Counted from the stretch's first letter, positions 9,109 through 17,911 are shown. The stretch is 64,000 nt of DNA from CAG-269 sp963556905 (GCA_963556905.1 CAUWAY010000002.1:1-64000); one strand, 5' to 3'. Numbers and translations: made by a program. Notes: generated by a model not told the origin, from the sequence alone.

Positions 9109-9137
9109 TTGACAATATTTTTTAAATGTGGTACTAT
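9109..9137 (+). promoter_or_regulatory. Promoter of tRNA-Leu
   Basis: A consensus TTGACA (9109-9114) and TACTAT (9132-9137) are spaced by 17 bases, 86 bases before the tRNA. Confidence 0.75.
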
Positions 9138-9222
9138 ATAAAATGTCAATTAAATTAGTGCAAATATTTAATTGACATTATAAATTGATTTTAAAGTGAA
9201 TTAAAATCAAAAATAAAAATAT

Positions 9223-9306
9223 GCGGATGTGGCGGAACTGGCAGACGCGCTGGTCTTAGGAACCAGTACCAACGGTGTGGAGGTTCAAGTCCTCTCATCC
9301 GCACCA
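9223..9306 (+). tRNA. tRNA-Leu(UAG), CCA encoded
   Basis: Acceptor arms GCGGATG (9223-9229) and CATCCGC (9296-9302) pair. The anticodon stem CTGGT/ACCAG encloses the loop CTTAGGA, giving anticodon UAG. A long variable arm (class II) and the GGTTCAAGTCC T-arm are present, and the CCA end is encoded at 9304-9306. It reads CUN leucine codons. Confidence 0.95.
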
Positions 9307-9345
9307 ATGACGTTTCTATTCGAACTTTATAGGACAGATAGATAT

Positions 9346-9378
9346 AAAAATCAATCAGTAAAATGGTTGATTTTTTCT
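9346..9378 (+). terminator. Terminator after tRNA-Leu
   Basis: AAAAATCAATC pairs with GGTTGATTTTT around an 8-base loop and is followed by a T run. Confidence 0.75.
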
Positions 9379-9455
9379 TTTGCAAAAATATCATCCTAAA
9401 TAAAGTAGCATTATATATTTTTTATTGTATTAACAATGCAAAGTAACAAGATTAT

Positions 9456-9484
9456 TTGCTTTTTGTGTTGATTTGTGGTAAAAT
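9456..9484 (+). promoter_or_regulatory. Promoter of the unknown gene at 9533
   Basis: TTGCTT (9456-9461) and TAAAAT (9479-9484) are separated by 17 bases, about 50 bases from the ATG. Confidence 0.6.
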
Positions 9485-9532
9485 TAAAGTAGTTACTTTT
9501 GTGTAATTATTAAATTTAAGGAGGCTTACCTC

Positions 9533-9874
9533 ATGGAAGTCAACAATGCAAGAATTAAAAATGTAACTGTGGAGTTGAATGATCGGGATCATTTGTCCGT
9601 AAAGCTGACTTTTGAAAGTCAGCTTTACGGCTACAGAGCGGAATTCATGCTCAACAATCCAAGAAATGATCAACTTCTGGTCAAGCTTATGAAGTATACA
9701 GGCGTAGTTGAGGTTAAAAAAATGAAGAACAAAGTTGTTCGTATAGTCACCCATGACAACTGTTTCTTCCTTGGATTTGGAGATCCTATCGAGGACAAGT
9801 TCATTCCTGCTTTTGGTGAAGAACTTAAGGAACTTACTGAAGCTCAGTTTGAAGAACTTCTGAACTCCCAATAA
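9533..9874 (+). CDS. Unknown 113-residue protein with foreign codon usage
   Basis: A complete monocistronic unit: promoter at 9456-9484, AAGGAGG site, ATG at 9533 and terminator at 9892-9930. The protein has alternating beta-type stretches (VTVELNDRDH, VKLTFESQLYG, VVRIVTHDNCFFLGFG) and an acidic C-terminal helix (EELKELTEAQFEELL). No membrane segment or signal peptide is visible, and I recognise no family. Codon use differs clearly from the neighbours: CGG, GCG, CTG, GTC and TCC appear, where flanking genes use A/T-ending codons, suggesting recent acquisition. The coding sequence contains a perfect 34-base palindrome (9597-9630). Confidence 0.75.
   Translation: MEVNNARIKNVTVELNDRDHLSVKLTFESQLYGYRAEFMLNNPRNDQLLVKLMKYTGVVEVKKMKNKVVRIVTHDNCFFLGFGDPIEDKFIPAFGEELKELTEAQFEELLNSQ
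9597..9630. repeat. Perfect 16-bp inverted repeat inside a coding sequence
   Basis: CCGTAAAGCTGACTTT and its exact reverse complement are separated by only TG. It lies inside the gene at 9533 (codons about 22-33). It could fold in mRNA or extrude as a cruciform. It is far longer than chance hairpins nearby. Confidence 0.9.
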
Positions 9875-9891
9875 AGTTTCATTTACTCCTT

Positions 9892-9930
9892 ACAAGGACA
9901 CCTTAATAAATTAGGGTGTCCTTGTTCCAT
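9892..9930 (+). terminator. Terminator after the unknown gene at 9533
   Basis: ACAAGGACACC (9892-9902) pairs with GGTGTCCTTGT (9915-9925) around a 12-base loop, with a weak U tract. Confidence 0.7.
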
Positions 9931-10017
9931 TTATCTTATATTTGTCAAATGAAAAAAATGAGGATTTTATGGTGTGATATGATAAGTATTATAAAGGAGA
10001 AAAAATAGATAATAAAG

Positions 10018-10120
10018 AAATGTATCATTTAGGTGCACTATAAAAGATTTAGGCAAAAAATGTTTTGGAATTAACAAAATTGAAGATACAGAAATTATAA
10101 ATAAGGTTATAAATTTATAA
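10018..10120 (+). pseudogene. Short gene remnant
   Basis: In a gene-poor stretch (9930-10267) one frame reads MYHLGAL then a stop. The adjacent frame reads KDLGKKCFGINKIEDTEIIN and a few more residues to a stop at 10118-10120. Joined, the pieces look like the C-terminal end of one protein, of a type I associate with mobile-element genes. An AAAGGAG lies just upstream with no intact start. I cannot name the family. The rest of the gap holds only the promoter for 10268. Confidence 0.35.
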
Positions 10121-10153
10121 AATTAAATTTTCATTTGAATATATGGGAAAATC

Positions 10154-10182
10154 TTGCAAAATCAAGAAAAAAGTGATAAAAT
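10154..10182 (+). promoter_or_regulatory. Promoter of the membrane protein at 10268
   Basis: TTGCAA (10154-10159) and TAAAAT (10177-10182) with a 17-base spacer, about 85 bases before the start. Confidence 0.6.
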
Positions 10183-10267
10183 AATTATGTTAAATTCTTT
10201 TAATCCTGTTTTACAGGTTGATATATAGACTGCAAATGTAAAATAAATATTTTAAGGAGGGATTTAT

Positions 10268-10756
10268 ATGTTGATTCTGATTTTAGGAATAGCAGTGATT
10301 ACTCTTATCACATTTCTTGTGTTACGAGTAAGATATGCTAGTAGAAAAAGTGACTTTGGTTTTACTGTGTATGATTTCTTTTTGGCAATGTGTTGGCTAT
10401 TGGGTATTGTATGTATAGGCTTGATTATTGCAATTTGTTATTTAACATTCAGTGTAGCAACAGCAAGTACAATTGATGATAAAATTGAAATGTATCAAGA
10501 AGAAAATGCAATAATTGAACAAGACATTGACAGAATTGTCGAAGAGTACTTAAAACACGAACAAGATACCTTTACAGACCTAAAAACAGAAGAAAGTTCA
10601 ATTACATTAGTTACTTTGTTTCCAGAACTCAAGTCGGATAAACTTGTTCAGCAGCAGTTAGAAATATATGTTGCGAATAATGTGAAAATTAAAAGATTGA
10701 GAGAAGAAAAAATTGACATTGCCAAACTAAAATGGCTACTTTATTTTGGTAAGTAA
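10268..10756 (+). CDS. Unknown membrane protein with a cytoplasmic helical tail
   Basis: 162 residues. Two hydrophobic segments (about 2-20 and 36-62) are separated by a short basic loop (RVRYASRKSDFG). The C-terminal two thirds is charged and mostly helical, with coiled-coil-like stretches (YQEENAIIEQDIDRIVEEYL; LREEKIDIAKLKWLL). It resembles the uncharacterised small membrane proteins of Firmicute phages and mobile elements, but I cannot assign a family. The start follows AAGGAGGGA. It has its own promoter and a strong terminator, so it is monocistronic. Confidence 0.7.
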   Translation: MLILILGIAVITLITFLVLRVRYASRKSDFGFTVYDFFLAMCWLLGIVCIGLIIAICYLTFSVATASTIDDKIEMYQEENAIIEQDIDRIVEEYLKHEQDTFTDLKTEESSITLVTLFPELKSDKLVQQQLEIYVANNVKIKRLREEKIDIAKLKWLLYFGK

Positions 10757-10766
10757 TTGAATCGCC

Positions 10767-10806
10767 AAAACTCTCTATCACCAAAAAAGTTGATAGAGAG
10801 TTTTTG
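10767..10806 (+). terminator. Terminator after the membrane protein gene
   Basis: A perfect 14-base-pair stem, AAAACTCTCTATCA with TGATAGAGAGTTTT, is followed by T. Confidence 0.85.
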
Positions 10807-11011
10807 ATAATTTTAAGTATATACTTTAATATCAAGAGCTTTAGAAAACATACTTGATATTATTTTTTGTCAATTTTTCTAAGTTCTAATAAACATCATA
10901 TTTAACTCAAAATTTATAAACATTTTTAAATTTATAGACATATTGAAAATAATATTGTAAAATATATTCATAGTTAAAAGTGTGATATTGTAAAGTACGG
11001 AGGAAAAATAA

Positions 11012-12175
11012 TTGAGTGAACAAAATAAAAAAATGAAAGAAAATATAGAAATCTCTCAAGAACAAGCAACTGTAGTTGGAGACTCTAAAATGAGTTTAGA
11101 AGAAATTGCTAAACGAGAAGAACAATACAAAGCATTAGTAGATTTCTTTAAAAAAGATATTGAAATAAAAACTACTTTAATGAACTTAGCACCAAAATCA
11201 ATTGATGAATATAGTGAAGAAAGTAGGATGGATTATTTAGATAGACTATTTTACGAACTAAAGGACATAGAGTTTAAATTTAAAGCAATTGCGAAAAACT
11301 TTAATATAGGACTTCAACTAGAAAATAGTTTTAAGACTTACTTTGATAGACTAAAAAAGGAACTTTCTGAACTAGGATATGGTTGTAGACATGAAAATCT
11401 TCAAAAAATTTATCAAAAAATATTTACAGATATGAAACCAGAATTATTAGAGAAAACTAAGCAAACTTTTTGTGGTTACACAATGTTTGGAGGTTTAGAA
11501 GCAGTATCTAGTATGATGGATGATGTAGGAAGTATAAACGAATTACTTCATATTACACATTCATCAATAATAAATGATGAAGAACTTCTAGAATCTATGC
11601 CTATTATAGGGACCAAGAAAAATTCATTTGGTCATAATATAACTTTATTTGGTAAAGAAAATGAAGTTTCAAAAAAAATATTTGAAAATATTCCTCTTGA
11701 CTTAGACGTAGGATGTACTGATATAGTTTCTATGGAAGAAAGAACATTAATGATGGTAAGAGATAGGGGACACGCTTTAACTATAGATATAGATTCTATA
11801 GATAAAGATAATATAGATGTTAGATATTTTGTGCCTAAAATATGTAACTTAGATATGGTAAAGGCCCTACCAGGAATTAATGCAAGTAGTATTACTGAAA
11901 ATGGTGCAAGTGGATTTTTTGTTTCAAAAGGAGAAAATATTTCTGAAAGTATATTTAATTTTATTGATAGTGTTCCAACTGATATAGATATACCTGAAAA
12001 TGAAAAATTGACAGATACTAAAATTACATCTTTATTTAGTATAGATGATGTTAAGAGTTTGGCTACTAGCAGAAAGTTTGGTGAAATAAAAGAACTATTT
12101 GCTAAATTTAAAGAATTTATAAAGTCAAAAAATAATGTAAAAACAAAAGGAGAAGATAAAGGAAAAAATGATTAA
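11012..12175 (+). CDS. Unknown 387-residue soluble protein, TTG start
   Basis: The start is TTG at 11012, with a strong GGAGG nine bases upstream; no ATG fits as well. The first 130 residues are charged and helical (EEIAKREEQYKALVDFFKKD; FDRLKKELSEL). The middle has small-residue-rich segments (TFCGYTMFGGLEAVSSMMDD; LDLDVGCTDIVSMEERTLMM) and a beta-rich part (DRGHALTIDIDSID). The last 40 residues are lysine-rich. No transmembrane helix, signal peptide or familiar catalytic motif is apparent. The stop overlaps the ATG of the next, broken gene (ATGATTAA), so the pair was translationally coupled. It looks like accessory DNA. Function unknown. Confidence 0.7.
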   Translation: MSEQNKKMKENIEISQEQATVVGDSKMSLEEIAKREEQYKALVDFFKKDIEIKTTLMNLAPKSIDEYSEESRMDYLDRLFYELKDIEFKFKAIAKNFNIGLQLENSFKTYFDRLKKELSELGYGCRHENLQKIYQKIFTDMKPELLEKTKQTFCGYTMFGGLEAVSSMMDDVGSINELLHITHSSIINDEELLESMPIIGTKKNSFGHNITLFGKENEVSKKIFENIPLDLDVGCTDIVSMEERTLMMVRDRGHALTIDIDSIDKDNIDVRYFVPKICNLDMVKALPGINASSITENGASGFFVSKGENISESIFNFIDSVPTDIDIPENEKLTDTKITSLFSIDDVKSLATSRKFGEIKELFAKFKEFIKSKNNVKTKGEDKGKND

Positions 12176-12637
12176 AATACCTGATATTGCTAAAGAAACT
12201 TTTATATTTTAAATTATTTTGATTCTAATTTTGTGGCTAAAATACCAAATAAATTTTTAGAAAATTTAAAGAAGATAGCAGAAAAATCTCAAATTACTGT
12301 AAATATAGATATGCATAAAAAATTGAAAGAACAAGAAATATCTGAAGAGTGTAAAGATTTAATATCTTTAACTTATTATAATTATGTAGCAAATGAAAAT
12401 GATAAAGAAGAAATTTTAAAATGTTGGAATAAAAATGAGGAAAAATATCAAGATGAATTAAATAAAAAATATAATGCTAATGACGTTTTTAAAAACATTC
12501 ATAATAATGTAGAAAAACATACTGATATAAATAAAAAAAGCGAGAAATCTAATTTGCCTCAGGTAATTGAAAATCATAGTTTTATTAAATGTATTTGGAA
12601 AAAGATAAAAAGACTATTTAATATGGATAATAAATAA
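12168..12637 (+). pseudogene. Unknown small gene split by a one-base frameshift
   Basis: An ATG at 12168, overlapping the stop of the previous gene and behind AAAGGA, encodes MIKIPDIAKETFIF and stops. A -1 base correction in the T run near 12199-12203 joins it to FYILNYFDSNFVAKIPNKF and 120 further residues ending at 12637. The joined protein (about 155 residues) is helical and charged, with a basic C-terminus (KCIWKKIKRLFN). It resembles hypothetical proteins of mobile elements in gut Clostridia that share an 'L..(D/E).V.KIP.K' start. An alternative is that translation begins at GTG 12233, but that site has no Shine-Dalgarno sequence. Confidence 0.6.
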
Positions 12638-12719
12638 TAATGTAAAAAAACATTATATAAAAATCAGTAGCAAAAAATACCTCTATGAATAAAATTAAAA
12701 GTAAGGAGGTGTTTTTATT

Positions 12720-13832
12720 ATGTATAAAGAAATAAAGAAAAAATTATTTTTTGGCATAATATTTTTAATAGTATTTTTATGTATGTCAAACAATTTAACA
12801 TATGCAATAACAGAAAAATCAGAATTAGAATATGAAGGAATAGATGTTAGCAATTGGCAAGGCTATATAGATTATGAAAAAGTAAAAGAAGCGGGAATAG
12901 AAGTAGTATATATCAAAGCAAGTCAAGGAAGTACAATAAAAGATGCATATTTTGACATAAATTACGAAAATGCAAAAAGCAATGGCATCAAAGTAGGATT
13001 TTATCATTTTTTAACAGCAACAAATAAAGAAGAAGCAGAGCAAGAAGCAAAATTTTTTGTTTCTGTTATATCTGGGAAAGAACCAGACTGCAAGCTAGTA
13101 ATGGACTATGAAGTTTTCAATGGGAACAATAGAGAAGAAATAAATATAATAGCAAAAGAATTTCTAAATACAGTAGAAAATCTAACAGGAAAAAAAGCTA
13201 TAATTTATAGTGATTTATCAAATGCACAAAATATATTTAATGAAGAGTTAGCACAAAATTATGAATTATGGCTTGCATATTATGGAAACTATTCTGAACT
13301 TACAGATGTTAAAACAAAATGGGAAAACTATATAGGAGTACAATATACAGACAGAGGAAGAATTTCAGGAATAAGAGGAGCAGTTGACAGAGATAAATAT
13401 AGTAAAGAAGTATTTTTAAATGAAACATCAGAGATTCAAAATAATACTGAAATAAATGAATACAACACAGAAACAATATATTATACAGTAAGAAGAGGAA
13501 ATACTTTAAGTGGAATTGCACAAAGATATGGAACTACATTTCAAGAAATAGCAATAATAAACAATATAATTAATCCAAATTTAATATATCCAGGTCAAAG
13601 ACTTAGGATACTGACAAATTCAAATATAAGGGGAAATGAAGAAAGAGGTCTTGGAGATATAGTATATACAGTAAAAAGAGGAGACACATTATGGAAGATA
13701 TCAAGAACATACAATGTTACAATACAGCACATTGTAGAAATAAATAATATTCAAAATCCAAATTTAATATATCCAGGTGAAAAAATTAGAATAACAGAAA
13801 GTAACATTCAAAATTTAAGTCCATTGAATTAA
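12720..13832 (+). CDS. Secreted GH25 lysozyme with two LysM domains
   Basis: 370 residues. An N-terminal signal peptide (hydrophobic about 9-29) is followed by a GH25 muramidase domain (about 38-225) with the family start GIDVSNWQG (Asp42), IKASQG, GFYHFL and the catalytic-type VMDYEVF. Two LysM repeats follow: YTVRRGNTLSGIAQRYGTTF (about 255-298) and YTVKRGDTLWKISRTYNVTI (about 315-358), both ending in NPNLIYPG. GH25 enzymes cut the MurNAc-GlcNAc bond of peptidoglycan and LysM domains bind the wall, so this is probably a cell-wall remodelling hydrolase. A phage endolysin is less likely given the signal peptide and lack of phage neighbours. The ATG follows AAGGAGGTG. Confidence 0.92.
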   Translation: MYKEIKKKLFFGIIFLIVFLCMSNNLTYAITEKSELEYEGIDVSNWQGYIDYEKVKEAGIEVVYIKASQGSTIKDAYFDINYENAKSNGIKVGFYHFLTATNKEEAEQEAKFFVSVISGKEPDCKLVMDYEVFNGNNREEINIIAKEFLNTVENLTGKKAIIYSDLSNAQNIFNEELAQNYELWLAYYGNYSELTDVKTKWENYIGVQYTDRGRISGIRGAVDRDKYSKEVFLNETSEIQNNTEINEYNTETIYYTVRRGNTLSGIAQRYGTTFQEIAIINNIINPNLIYPGQRLRILTNSNIRGNEERGLGDIVYTVKRGDTLWKISRTYNVTIQHIVEINNIQNPNLIYPGEKIRITESNIQNLSPLN

Positions 13833-13847
13833 ATGGACTTGTTTTTT
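13817..13847 (+). terminator. Terminator overlapping the lysozyme stop codon
   Basis: AAGTCCATT (13817-13825) pairs with AATGGACTT (13832-13840), followed by GTTTTTT. The stop codon lies in the loop. Confidence 0.8.
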
Positions 13848-13960
13848 ACTAAAAAATAATGTATATTATACAATAAAAGAACAAAGAAAAAGTAAAAAAA
13901 CTAATAAAAGCCGTAAATTATTTATATTGACTTTGTCTTTTGAAAGGAAAGATAGAAAAA

Positions 13961-15334
13961 ATGGATATAAAAAAGAATCAAGAACATATAGTACAAATAA
14001 TAGATAATGGATATGAAGGAGAAGGAATTGCCAAAATAGACAACTTTACTATATTCATACCAGGAGCAATAAAAGGAGAAAAAGTAAAAATATTAATAGT
14101 AAAAGTATTATCATCACATGCATTTGGAAAAATATTAGAAGTAATAGAAAAATCAAATATGAGACAAGAACCAGATTGCCTAACATATAAAAGATGTGGT
14201 GGCTGTAATTTAAGACATATAAAATATGAAGAAACGCTAAAAATGAAACAAAATGCAGTCCAAAGTCTTGTAAACAAAACTTTAGAAAATAAAATACAAG
14301 TTCAAGAAACAGTAGGGATGAAAGATCCTTTTTATTATAGAAACAAAGCACAATATCCATTTGGGTTAAATAAAGCTAATGAGCCAATAATTGGAGTATT
14401 TGCAAACAGGACACATGAAGTAATACCTATGGAAAAATGTATGATTCAAAATTCTATTTCTGAAGAAATTGCTCAATATATATTACAATTTGTAAAAATA
14501 AACAAAATAAGTATATATAATGAACAAACAGGAAAAGGATTACTTAGGCATCTAGTAATAAAAGTAGGAATAAAAACTAATCAAATAATGTGTATTTTAG
14601 TTATGAATGGAGAAAAATTAGAACAAGAAAAACAATTAGTACAAGAATTAAAAACAAAGTTTCCTCAAATAAAAACAATTATAAAAAATGTAAATACTAA
14701 AAATACAAATGTAATATTAGGGCAAAAAAATATAAACATTTATGGAAATGGATATATAGAAGATATTTTAGGAGAATATAAATTTAAAATATCTCCATTA
14801 TCTTTTTATCAAGTGAACCCTATACAAGCAGAAAAATTGTATAACTTAGGAATTGAAAAGGCTAAAATATCAAAGGAAGATACAGTGTTTGATTTATACT
14901 GTGGGATTGGTACTATTTCACTATTTATGGCAAAATATGCAAAAAAAGTTTATGGAATTGAAATTGTAAAGGAAGCAGTAGAAGCGGCAAAAGAGAATTC
15001 TATTTTTAATAATATTGATAATACAGAATTTATTGCAGGAGACGTTGAAGTAGTATTAGATGAACTTATTAATAAAAAAGGAATAAATGCTGATATAGTT
15101 ATGTTTGACCCTCCTAGAAAAGGATTAGACCAAAATAGTATTGCTAATATTTTAAAAATTATGCCTAAAAAGATTATTTATATTAGTTGTAATCCAGCAA
15201 CTCTTGTTAGAGACTTATTAGAATTTGAAAAAGGTTATGAAATTAAGAAAATTATTCCTGTTGATATGTTCCCATGGACAAGTCATGTGGAATGTGTGTC
15301 TCTATTGGAATTGAAGGAAAATGTTGAAATATAG
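13961..15334 (+). CDS. 23S rRNA (uracil-5-)-methyltransferase RlmD/RumA family
   Basis: 457 residues from the ATG at 13961, which has GAAAGGAAAG at good spacing; an in-frame TTG at 13940 is a poorer start. Domains: an N-terminal TRAM-like RNA-binding domain (about 4-60, DNGYEGEGIAK), an iron-sulphur cluster set in CLTYKRCGGCNLRH, then an SAM-binding Rossmann fold (FDLYCGIGTISLFMA; FDPPRKGL) and the catalytic Cys in ISCNPATLVRDL. Family members form 5-methyluridine in rRNA (RlmD, RlmCD) or tRNA (TrmA). Retention of the Fe-S cysteines and TRAM domain favours the rRNA-type Firmicute enzyme, but the exact target cannot be read from sequence. Confidence 0.92.
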   Translation: MDIKKNQEHIVQIIDNGYEGEGIAKIDNFTIFIPGAIKGEKVKILIVKVLSSHAFGKILEVIEKSNMRQEPDCLTYKRCGGCNLRHIKYEETLKMKQNAVQSLVNKTLENKIQVQETVGMKDPFYYRNKAQYPFGLNKANEPIIGVFANRTHEVIPMEKCMIQNSISEEIAQYILQFVKINKISIYNEQTGKGLLRHLVIKVGIKTNQIMCILVMNGEKLEQEKQLVQELKTKFPQIKTIIKNVNTKNTNVILGQKNINIYGNGYIEDILGEYKFKISPLSFYQVNPIQAEKLYNLGIEKAKISKEDTVFDLYCGIGTISLFMAKYAKKVYGIEIVKEAVEAAKENSIFNNIDNTEFIAGDVEVVLDELINKKGINADIVMFDPPRKGLDQNSIANILKIMPKKIIYISCNPATLVRDLLEFEKGYEIKKIIPVDMFPWTSHVECVSLLELKENVEI

Positions 15335-15377
15335 GAAAAAATATTGAAATAATATATAAAATTTAGGAGAATTTACT

Positions 15378-16040
15378 ATGCAAAAAATATTAATAGTAGA
15401 AGATGACAAATTATTAGCACAAGAATTAAAAGAATTACTAGAAAATGCAGGATATCAAGCAATAAAATTAAATAACTATGAAGAAACGACCAAAAATATA
15501 TTAAAACAAAATGCAAACTTAATTTTATTAGATATAAACTTACCAAACAACAATGGACAAATATTATTAAAAGAAATTAGGAAAAAATCAAATATACCAG
15601 TTATCATGGTAACAAGTAGAGATACAGACATAGATGAAGTAATAAGCATGAGTTCAGGAGCAGATGACTATATTACAAAACCATATAATCCAACAATATT
15701 GTTATTAAGAATAGAAGCCGTATTAAAAAGAACACAAAATGAGCCACAAAAAATGGAATACAAGAATATAAAGATAGACAGAGCAAAAAGTCAAATAATA
15801 TGTGAAAATAAAGTAATTGTACTTTCCAAAAATGAAATATTAATGTTAGAATATTTATTAAAAAATCAAGGAAAAATAGTATCAAGAGAAGAAATAATGA
15901 GCTATTTATGGGAATCAGAAGAATTTGTAGATGATAATACTTTAACTGTAAATATTTCAAGATTAAGAAGTAAATTAGAAATAGTAGGACTAAAAAATGT
16001 AATTGAAACTAGGAGAGGACAAGGTTATATATTAGTATGA
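15378..16040 (+). CDS. bceR: BceR-type OmpR-family response regulator
   Basis: 220 residues. The receiver domain has acidic residues EDD (9-10), the phosphoacceptor Asp52 in LLLDINLP and the Lys in ITKPYNP. A C-terminal OmpR/PhoB winged helix (about 125-220) ends in SRLRSKLE and ETRRGQGYIL. The next gene encodes a short intramembrane-sensing kinase and then a BceAB-type transporter, the standard arrangement for cationic-peptide or bacitracin sensing in Firmicutes. BceR-type regulators activate the neighbouring ABC genes. Its stop overlaps the kinase start (ATGA), indicating translational coupling. Confidence 0.9.
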   Translation: MQKILIVEDDKLLAQELKELLENAGYQAIKLNNYEETTKNILKQNANLILLDINLPNNNGQILLKEIRKKSNIPVIMVTSRDTDIDEVISMSSGADDYITKPYNPTILLLRIEAVLKRTQNEPQKMEYKNIKIDRAKSQIICENKVIVLSKNEILMLEYLLKNQGKIVSREEIMSYLWESEEFVDDNTLTVNISRLRSKLEIVGLKNVIETRRGQGYILV

Positions 16041-17050
16041 AATTAAAAGATTATATAAAAGATAATATAATTAATATAACAACATATTTAATAACATTAA
16101 TAATACTATTTTTATTTTTTAGAGTATTAAAGGTAAGTAAAGAAGTACATATTTGCACATATATTATCTTGTTTTTATGTGGAATACTACTTTTCTTTTA
16201 TAACTATAACAGAAAAAGAAAATTTTATAATGAAATAACTAAAAAATTAGAAAATTTAGATAAAAAATATATTATTACAGAATTAATAGAAAAACCAAAC
16301 TTTTTAGAAGGTCAGATTTTCTATAATTCATTATATGAAATAAATAAAACAATGAACGAAGAAATAAAGAAATATAAACTAAGTTTAGAAGAATTTAAGG
16401 AATATATTGAAATGTGGGTACATGAAGTAAAACTTCCTTTATCTAGCATACTACTTATGACATATAAAAAAGACGATATTAGCAAAGTAATAGAACCAAC
16501 AAAAAGAATAGAAAATTTTGTAGAACAAGTACTATATTATTCAAGAAGTGAAAATGCAGAAAAAGATTACATAATTAAAGAATGTGATTTAAAAGAAATT
16601 ATAAACAAAGTAATCAAGAAAAATAAAGAAATTTTTATCTTAGAAAAAATAGAAATAAAATTAGAAAATTTAGACAATAAGAAAATATTATCAGACAGTA
16701 AATGGCTAGAATTTATAATAAACCAAATTATTAGTAATAGTCTAAAATATGTAAATAAAGAAAAATCTGTTATAACAATTACAGCAAGTGAAACTGAAAA
16801 AAATACAATATTAAAAATACAAGACAATGGAATAGGAATACCTAAAACAGATATAAAAAAGGTATTTGATAAATCTTTTACAGGGGAAAATGGAAGAAAA
16901 ATTCAGACTTCAACAGGAATGGGACTATATATTGCAAAACAATTATGTGAAAAATTAGGGCACAAAATAGAAATCGAATCAGAAGAAAACAAATACACAA
17001 GTGTATCTATTACTTTCTCAAAAAATCAATTTTATAATATTATAAAGTAA
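16037..17050 (+). CDS. bceS: BceS-type intramembrane-sensing histidine kinase
   Basis: 337 residues. Two closely spaced N-terminal transmembrane helices (about 13-30 and 38-55) have almost no extracellular loop, the hallmark of intramembrane-sensing kinases. The H-box reads EMWVHEVKLPLSS with His129. The ATPase domain has an N-box (QIISNSLKYVNK), DNGIGIP and a GMGLYIAKQL G-box. Such kinases detect antimicrobial peptides indirectly through flux of their partner transporter. It overlaps bceR by four bases, and a terminator at 17049-17075 separates it from the ABC genes. Confidence 0.9.
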   Translation: MKLKDYIKDNIINITTYLITLIILFLFFRVLKVSKEVHICTYIILFLCGILLFFYNYNRKRKFYNEITKKLENLDKKYIITELIEKPNFLEGQIFYNSLYEINKTMNEEIKKYKLSLEEFKEYIEMWVHEVKLPLSSILLMTYKKDDISKVIEPTKRIENFVEQVLYYSRSENAEKDYIIKECDLKEIINKVIKKNKEIFILEKIEIKLENLDNKKILSDSKWLEFIINQIISNSLKYVNKEKSVITITASETEKNTILKIQDNGIGIPKTDIKKVFDKSFTGENGRKIQTSTGMGLYIAKQLCEKLGHKIEIESEENKYTSVSITFSKNQFYNIIK

Positions 17051-17075
17051 CCTTACAGAGATGTAAGGTTTTGTT
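17049..17075 (+). terminator. Terminator between the two-component genes and the ABC genes
   Basis: AACCTTACA (17049-17057) pairs with TGTAAGGTT (17062-17070) with a 4-base loop and a T-rich tail. It implies a separate, probably BceR-activated, promoter for the transporter. Confidence 0.7.
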
Positions 17076-17143
17076 ATATAAATCAATGGAAAATAAAAAT
17101 TTAAAAATGTATAATAAAATTAATAAAAAAAGGAGGGATATAA

Positions 17144-17911
17144 ATGTCAAATATTTTAAAATTAGACAAAGTAGAAAAATACTATGGTAATAAATCAAAT
17201 GTAACAAAAGCAGTAGATAATATATCTTTTGAAGTTGAAAAAGGAGAATTTGTTGCCATAATGGGTGCAAGTGGTTCTGGGAAAACAACTTTATTAAATT
17301 GCATGTCAACTATTGATAAAGTAACAAGTGGACATATCTTTGTAGATGGGCAAGATATTACAAGATTTAAAGGAGATAAATTAAATGACTTCCGTAGAGA
17401 AAATTTAGGATTCATTTTTCAAGACTTTAACTTATTAGATACATTAACAGCCTATGAAAATATTTCACTAGCACTTTCTATACAAGATGTTGGAATAAAA
17501 GAAATAACTAAACGAGTAAATGAAATTGCAACAAAATTAGGAATAACAGAAGTTTTAAATAAATATCCATATGAAATGTCTGGAGGTCAAAAACAAAGAG
17601 TAGCAGTAGCAAGAGCAATTATAACTAATCCAAAAATAGTTCTAGCAGATGAGCCAACAGGGGCATTAGATAGTAAATCTTCAAAAATATTATTAGAAAC
17701 TTTTAACTATTTAAACACAAAATTAAATGCTACTATTTTGATGGTTACACATGATTCTTTTGCAGCTAGTTTTGCTAATAGAGTAATTTTTATTAAAGAT
17801 GGAAAAATATACAATGAAATATATAAGGGAAACCTGGATAGAAAAACATTCTTTGACAAGATTATAAATGTAGTAACCTTGTTAGGAGGGGATGTTAATG
17901 ATGTACTTTAA
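17144..17911 (+). CDS. bceA: BceA-type ABC transporter ATPase
   Basis: 255 residues, an ABC ATPase of the MacB/LolD-like BceA group: Walker A GASGSGKTT (about 40-48), Q-loop FIFQDFNLLDTLTAYENI, signature MSGGQKQRVAVARA, Walker B VLADEPTGALDS and the H-loop TH. The start follows AAAGGAGGGA. With the downstream permease it forms a BceAB exporter-like complex that protects cell-wall precursors from peptide antibiotics such as bacitracin or lantibiotics. A TATAAT at 17110-17115, with only a weak -35 box, fits an activator-dependent promoter. Confidence 0.93.
   Translation: MSNILKLDKVEKYYGNKSNVTKAVDNISFEVEKGEFVAIMGASGSGKTTLLNCMSTIDKVTSGHIFVDGQDITRFKGDKLNDFRRENLGFIFQDFNLLDTLTAYENISLALSIQDVGIKEITKRVNEIATKLGITEVLNKYPYEMSGGQKQRVAVARAIITNPKIVLADEPTGALDSKSSKILLETFNYLNTKLNATILMVTHDSFAASFANRVIFIKDGKIYNEIYKGNLDRKTFFDKIINVVTLLGGDVNDVL

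Noticed and set aside
9191..9394. Minus-strand ORF of 67 residues over the tRNA-Leu region
   Set aside because: It is the complement of a tRNA gene and its flanks; the apparent RMRGLEPPHRW peptide is a well-known tRNA shadow.
13940..13960. TTG start for the RlmD-like gene
   Set aside because: The ATG at 13961 has a proper AAAGGA at good spacing, while the TTG overlaps that ribosome site.
17087..17115. Full sigma-A promoter for bceAB
   Set aside because: TATAAT is present, but the -35 box matches only weakly; it is mentioned as probably activator-dependent and not listed as a separate site.
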